In this document: positions 59,655 through 64,000 of the stretch, piece after piece
Layout of the letters: every line of letters starts with the position of its first letter
How positions within the stretch are numbered: position 1 is the first letter of the stretch
Assembly: GCA_963677695.2 (NCBI GenBank)
Contig: CAXXUJ010000001.1
Span: 1,550,001 to 1,614,000, forward strand
DNA length: 64,000 nt
Direction: 5' to 3'
From: SABI01 sp963677695
GTDB taxonomy: Bacteria > Spirochaetota > Spirochaetia > Sphaerochaetales > Sphaerochaetaceae
Position numbers and translations under genes: made by a program
Notes under the pieces: generated by a model
Database searches by the model: none
What the model was told of the DNA's origin: nothing
Seen by the model: only the letters and a program-made list of their open reading frames with translations

Positions 59655-61883
59655 ATGGGGAAGAGAACTGTTGCAAGAATCATCTATTATATACTCCTCT
59701 CTCTTGCCATTCTCTATTCTGTGGCTTCTCTAGGTCGTATTGAGATTGAGGGTGATATCATTAACACTCTTCTCCCCGACGATAATCTCTATCAGAAAGA
59801 AAGCAGATCTCATGAAGAACTCTACACATCCCCGAGGGCTGTGATACTGACAGTATCTCCGCTCTCAGAGAATGAAGGAATCTGGAACACCGGATTCCTT
59901 GAGAAACTTGATTTTCTTGTCCATGATCTGAGCGGGAGCGGTTATTTCTCTCAGGTGGTGGCAGTGACGAACCTTACCACCGTACCTCCTAGTGATACCC
60001 TGGAAGCAGTTCCTTTTCTTGATCTGCGAAGCTCAGAAAGCATAGCTGAAGCACGGAACGCCTGTACTGAAGTGGGAATCCTTCGTCAGATGTTCCTCTC
60101 CTATGATCAGAAGGCTCTGCAGGTGTACGCAATTCCCTCTGATGTTGCAGATGAGCTTGCCATGGGAAGAATGCTTGATCAGCTGAAGAGTGATGGTGAA
60201 GATGATGGACTGTTCATATCGATGATGGGAAAGCCATATAGTGAGTACATGGTACGGGATATGATCATTCATAACCTGAGTATCATGTTTCCTATCTCAA
60301 TGCTGCTTGTAACCCTCTTTTTCTTTGCGATCACGAGAGTGATACGGACTGCATTGGCTCTCACTCTGTTCAGCGGCATACCTACCATTCTTGTGTTCGG
60401 GATGTATGCAACGCTCGGTTATACCATGGGGACGCTGGGTGTGCTTCTCCCGATTGTCCTTTTCTCCCTAACCACCGCCTACAGCATCCATCTGTTCAAA
60501 GGATACGAGGATGTTCAGAGTGAAGCCGACGGGGTGATGAAACGGCTCAGGCTCATTATCCTGTTTGCGGCAATGACCACGATGCTGGGGTATATCAATC
60601 TGATATTCCTGAACAATGATACCTACCGGCACCTCGGTATCGGTCTTGTGGTGGGAATCATTCTCTCTGTTGCACTTGTGTTCACTATCATGCCGGTACT
60701 CTTCAGGATTCTTCCTGATCATACAGTCATTCCCTGGGAATCTCGTTTAAGGTCGGCTTCTTTCCCCTCAGGAAAGGTTCCTCTCTATATTCTTGCCTCG
60801 ATGCTGACCATCTCGCTCGCGGGTTTCATCTGGCTCTTTCCTCCCAACACCTATACCCAAGCCTATACACGGGCATTCCGTTCCTTCAGTGAAGTGGAGA
60901 AGATGATGAAAGACATTGAGATCCACTCGAAACGACCTGTCACGCTCGATATCTATATCGATGCAGAAGATGAGTACGGTCTCATCGATCCCGAGGTGTT
61001 TCATCTCATTGATTCCCTCGGTGAGAAGCTGAAAGAGCATGAGGATATGATCTCCGTAGTCTCTTTCACCGACCTGACTGAGTACGGGAACGGACTGCTG
61101 TACGGATCTCAGAGGGAAGTGGTTCCCCGGAGCATAGAGGAGATAGGAGAGACTTTGGAATTCCTCTCCTCTCAGGATGTCTCTGTCCCTCTTTCTATGC
61201 TCATTACCACTGATTACCGTCAGGCGGTCATGCAGATATCGTACTCGGTGGACTCAGTCGGCAGGAACGGGGAAGTTCCACTGTACAGAGATATAGAGAG
61301 GATGGTGTCAGAAACGTTTTCACAGAACGAGAACGTAACGTTCTTCATTTCAGGAGAACCGACCAAGATTGCCGAGATAGCGAAGGAGATCATAAAGATC
61401 ATGTTCCGTTCGGTATCGGTGTTTATTCTGTTCGTATTTCTGTTTGGAATTGCAATATTCCGTTCAGTGAGAAAAGGTTTTCTCCTCCTTTTCCCTACGC
61501 TGCTTGGCATGGTTGTCTTTGTCGGTATAGCGGGCTGGTTTCATAAGAGTATTGATGTGAACATTCTGTTCGCCTTCTATACCTTCCTGGGAATCAGTAT
61601 CGATGATACTTCCTATCTTCTGTTCTCCAGTACGATGATGAAAACAGGAGCATCAGGTGATGATAAGAAAAGCCTGCAGAACACATTATTCAGGAGTACG
61701 GGAATCAGCATCATGGAAACGACAGCTATGCTGATTGTCGGTTTATCACCGTTACTGTTTGCAGCCATTGCTGATATTTCTCTATCGATCATTATTTCCA
61801 TGATAAGCTATGTATGTTCTACCTTGACGACGCTGTTCATACTGCCGCGGTTTACCTGTATCTTTGGAGGTTCGAAAAGATGA
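59655..61883 (+). CDS. MMPL/RND-family membrane transporter
   Basis: A 742-aa protein with two halves, each with a large periplasmic loop and about six helices: TM1 near 9-27, a helix block near 205-345, a second TM near 368-390 and the last block near 575-735. Motifs such as LFALTT-like LFSLTTAYSIHLFKGYED and GISIDDTSYLLFSSTMM are typical of SSD/MMPL proteins (D in helix 4 and 10). It moves lipids or hydrophobic cargo using the proton gradient. With the adjacent LolA-like carrier it probably feeds a periplasmic route. ATGA overlap with the next gene. Confidence 0.88.
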   Translation: MGKRTVARIIYYILLSLAILYSVASLGRIEIEGDIINTLLPDDNLYQKESRSHEELYTSPRAVILTVSPLSENEGIWNTGFLEKLDFLVHDLSGSGYFSQVVAVTNLTTVPPSDTLEAVPFLDLRSSESIAEARNACTEVGILRQMFLSYDQKALQVYAIPSDVADELAMGRMLDQLKSDGEDDGLFISMMGKPYSEYMVRDMIIHNLSIMFPISMLLVTLFFFAITRVIRTALALTLFSGIPTILVFGMYATLGYTMGTLGVLLPIVLFSLTTAYSIHLFKGYEDVQSEADGVMKRLRLIILFAAMTTMLGYINLIFLNNDTYRHLGIGLVVGIILSVALVFTIMPVLFRILPDHTVIPWESRLRSASFPSGKVPLYILASMLTISLAGFIWLFPPNTYTQAYTRAFRSFSEVEKMMKDIEIHSKRPVTLDIYIDAEDEYGLIDPEVFHLIDSLGEKLKEHEDMISVVSFTDLTEYGNGLLYGSQREVVPRSIEEIGETLEFLSSQDVSVPLSMLITTDYRQAVMQISYSVDSVGRNGEVPLYRDIERMVSETFSQNENVTFFISGEPTKIAEIAKEIIKIMFRSVSVFILFVFLFGIAIFRSVRKGFLLLFPTLLGMVVFVGIAGWFHKSIDVNILFAFYTFLGISIDDTSYLLFSSTMMKTGASGDDKKSLQNTLFRSTGISIMETTAMLIVGLSPLLFAAIADISLSIIISMISYVCSTLTTLFILPRFTCIFGGSKR

Positions 61884-63199
61884 AGTTACTCAGAATATTG
61901 CTCTGCTGTGCATTCAGTGTACTGATCGTATCGAACCTGACCGGAGAAACCGTTTTCGGCGGTGAGTCTGTCACTTCGTTCCTCGGTGTCGTGGATGAAC
62001 CGGGGGGGAATCAGCTTGATATAGGTGATGATCTCCATTTCTATGTAAACTCATATCAGGATGCCTTCACCTTCTCTTCAGATATCAGCATCTCAGCAGA
62101 ACTGCTTCATGATTCCACAGTGGAAACCTCGGTGCAGGTGAATACTCTGTTCGCCGAGTTCTATCTCGGTGATGAATTTGTGCTGAAGGCAGGGGACTAT
62201 GTCGAATATGGAGGGAGTGCGAACCTGCTTTCTCCATTGAATCTCTTTCACTCAACGAATCCGGAGAATCTGTTCAAAGGAGATCTGGACCATATCCTGC
62301 AGCCTGAGCATCTTATCAAGCTCGCATGGCTGAGTGACAGTCTCAGCATTGACTGTATTGTCGCTCCGCTGATCACTCCTCCCTCCCTTGTTCCCGTGGA
62401 TTCCATCTGGTTTCCCGTCAACCAGTTCCCCGCGGCTATAGAACTCGTAAGCAAAGACCTCCTCCGGGGTGATATTTCCTATGAGGACGCCTCGTTTTCT
62501 CAAGACTCTCTGGATGATATGAGTGTGCAGGCACGAATATCAGGAAACACAATGTCCCTTGACTGGTCTCTCCTCGGTTTCTACGGATACGACAGGGATA
62601 TAGCAAACCAGATTCTCATAGGAGATCTAGCTGATGCCGATGATACCTATGATGTGTATCTCATACCGATCGAGGCAAAGAAAGCTGTCATCGGTGCGTC
62701 AGTCTCCACGACACTCGGAGAACTTGGTCTCCATAGTGATATCACATACACCTTCGGTAAAGTCCTTGGTACTGAATGGCTCCATTTTACCGGATCAATC
62801 TTTTCTCCGGATGCTGAGCAGGAGATGACGGATGCCCGGGTACTGAACTATGTGGCAGGAGTAGATCTGGACATGATGCCATTGAGAACGTTCTGTACCT
62901 TCGAAGTTCACGGAATGAAGGCCTATACTGATGAGGATGTACTTCTCCCAATGTATTCACGGGTGTTGAGTTTTATGACGAATACGGTGAGTGAGGATTA
63001 CACGCTTTCACTTAACACGGTCTCTCTTATTTCACTGGAAGATTCCAGCGGTGTATTTTATCTCTCAGGTGTATGGGATCCTTCCTCAGAATTATCTGTT
63101 TCGGTAAGTTTACCATTCTTCTTCGGTGATGAGGATAGTGAGTTCGGGCAGTACAGCGGGCGGGGGTACCCCATCGTGAAAGGTGTTATCCGATTCTGA
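61880..63199 (+). CDS. Outer-membrane-type beta-barrel protein, unknown
   Basis: A 439-aa exported protein; ATG 61880 has GGAGG 9 bases upstream and overlaps the RND stop as ATGA. Signal peptide 1-23. The mature protein consists of alternating strands (FYVNSYQDAFTFSSDISISAELL split by turns) and ends in YPIVKGVIRF, a terminal aromatic residue as in outer-membrane proteins. Likely partner of the LolA-like and RND proteins; the family is not recognised. Confidence 0.75.
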   Translation: MKLLRILLCCAFSVLIVSNLTGETVFGGESVTSFLGVVDEPGGNQLDIGDDLHFYVNSYQDAFTFSSDISISAELLHDSTVETSVQVNTLFAEFYLGDEFVLKAGDYVEYGGSANLLSPLNLFHSTNPENLFKGDLDHILQPEHLIKLAWLSDSLSIDCIVAPLITPPSLVPVDSIWFPVNQFPAAIELVSKDLLRGDISYEDASFSQDSLDDMSVQARISGNTMSLDWSLLGFYGYDRDIANQILIGDLADADDTYDVYLIPIEAKKAVIGASVSTTLGELGLHSDITYTFGKVLGTEWLHFTGSIFSPDAEQEMTDARVLNYVAGVDLDMMPLRTFCTFEVHGMKAYTDEDVLLPMYSRVLSFMTNTVSEDYTLSLNTVSLISLEDSSGVFYLSGVWDPSSELSVSVSLPFFFGDEDSEFGQYSGRGYPIVKGVIRF

Positions 63200-63203
63200 G
63201 CAG

Positions 63204-64000
63204 CTACCGTATTACTCTGACACTGTTCCCTTCTGTAATCTCACCGATCACCTGAAAGAAAATTCCCTTGTCATAGAGTTCTTCTAGAACAGCGTTGTAT
63301 ACTTCGGTGGGAACGGCTGCCAGCAGTCCACCTGAGGTCTCAGGTGTGAACATCAGAAGCTGCTGCTGTTCACTGACTGAATCGTCGAAGGAGAAGTATT
63401 CGCCGTAGGCTTTCCTGTTTTTAAACGTTCCTCCCGGGAACAGCTCCTGTTCAGCGTACTCTGCCGCTCCATCGAGGAAGGGGAGTGCCATGTAGGAAAT
63501 ATAGGCACCTGTCCCGCTCTTTTCGATCATCTCATAGAGATGGCCGGGGAGGGCGAACCCCGTGATATCGGTACAGCACTTCACGCCGTGCTTTACAAGC
63601 ACCCGTGCGGCATTCCTGTTCAACCGTGCCATGCTTTCAATCGCACCGTCGATATGAGCTTTTTGTGCTTTCTGATTCTTTCCTGCGGTCGTGATGATAC
63701 CGGTTCCCAGCGGTTTGGTGATCAGGAGGATATCACCTACCTGTGCGCCTCCCTTGGTCATGATATGATCGGGGTCTGCTAGACCCATGACCGAGAGGCC
63801 GTACTTCGGTTCAGTGTCATCAACGGTATGGCCTCCTGCGACAATACCTCCCGCCTCCTTCACCTTCTCGGCACCGCCTTTCAGAATTTCAGATATGATC
63901 TCAGGATCAAGGTCTTTCGGGAATCCGCAGATGTTGAGGGCAAGGGTGACTTCCCCTCCCATCGCGTAGATATCGCTGAGGGCATTTGCTGCTGCCACAG
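63204..64000 (-). CDS. selD: Selenide, water dikinase, N-terminus outside the window
   Basis: About 265 C-terminal residues are visible and the frame runs off the right edge. VAAANALSDIYAMGGEVTLAL, GGAEKVKEAGGIVAGGHTVDD and KPLGTGIITTAGK identify SelD, which makes selenophosphate for SelA. The catalytic N-terminal Cys/Sec segment lies beyond the edge, so I cannot say whether SelD itself contains Sec. The stop is 4 bases from the outer-membrane gene (convergent). Confidence 0.93.
   Translation of the reverse strand, partial: VAAANALSDIYAMGGEVTLALNICGFPKDLDPEIISEILKGGAEKVKEAGGIVAGGHTVDDTEPKYGLSVMGLADPDHIMTKGGAQVGDILLITKPLGTGIITTAGKNQKAQKAHIDGAIESMARLNRNAARVLVKHGVKCCTDITGFALPGHLYEMIEKSGTGAYISYMALPFLDGAAEYAEQELFPGGTFKNRKAYGEYFSFDDSVSEQQQLLMFTPETSGGLLAAVPTEVYNAVLEELYDKGIFFQVIGEITEGNSVRVIR

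Overview
The window looks like a chromosomal stretch of a diderm, anaerobic-type bacterium of the Spirochaetota, possibly Sphaerochaeta- or Treponema-like. This is inference from lipoprotein-rich gene content, a eukaryote-type hexokinase, a TRAP sugar-acid operon and a complete selenocysteine toolkit. No rRNA or other taxonomic marker lies in the window.

Layout. 1-1.7 kb: a partial IS4-superfamily (IS1634-like) transposase running off the left edge. 1.9-9.1 kb: an AT-richer catabolic cluster, made of an IclR regulator, a DctPQM TRAP transporter, an enolase-superfamily sugar-acid dehydratase, an SDR dehydrogenase and a DapA-family aldolase. The regulator and the operon share a 19-bp upstream motif that is a good operator candidate. 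9.4-11.3 kb: DUF2200, a His-rich CDF metal exporter with its MarR regulator, and tRNA-Arg(CCG). 11.5-20.9 kb: an RCC1-repeat lipoprotein, a nucleotidyltransferase, YitT, a repeat-bearing envelope protein, a Fic protein, a HAD-cytidine deaminase fusion, RpiB and a CBS/DRTGG-type Mn pyrophosphatase. 20.9-27.9 kb (minus strand): sbcB, a GPH symporter, prfA, prmC and rel.

27.9-33.8 kb is accessory: a 580-bp leader with repeated ACTTTG elements ahead of a 79-aa secreted protein, an AlbA_2-type ATPase-like regulator, a Phd/PIN toxin-antitoxin pair and an AbiE system. The last two each have a perfect palindrome at the promoter. 34-42.9 kb is housekeeping metabolism: hexokinase, phosphohexomutase, pyridoxal kinase, nucleosidase, patatin, radical SAM protein, UMP-kinase-like protein and aldo/keto reductase.

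43.0-47.2 kb is a selenocysteine locus. A peroxiredoxin has an in-frame UGA at its peroxidatic position followed by a SECIS-like hairpin, and it is divergent from tRNA-Sec(UCA)-selA-selB. selD starts the minus strand at the right edge. The tRNA-Sec ends three bases before the selA start codon, which leaves no room for a normal ribosome binding site.

47.4-63.2 kb is the most unusual part. Four consecutive lipoprotein genes (1954, about 327, 330 and 1166 aa) share a W-containing beta repeat and end in a terminator. A second promoter then drives a LolA-like periplasmic carrier, an MMPL/RND membrane transporter and an outer-membrane-type protein. I infer a dedicated envelope export or lipoprotein-trafficking module with these lipoproteins as possible cargo or surface products.
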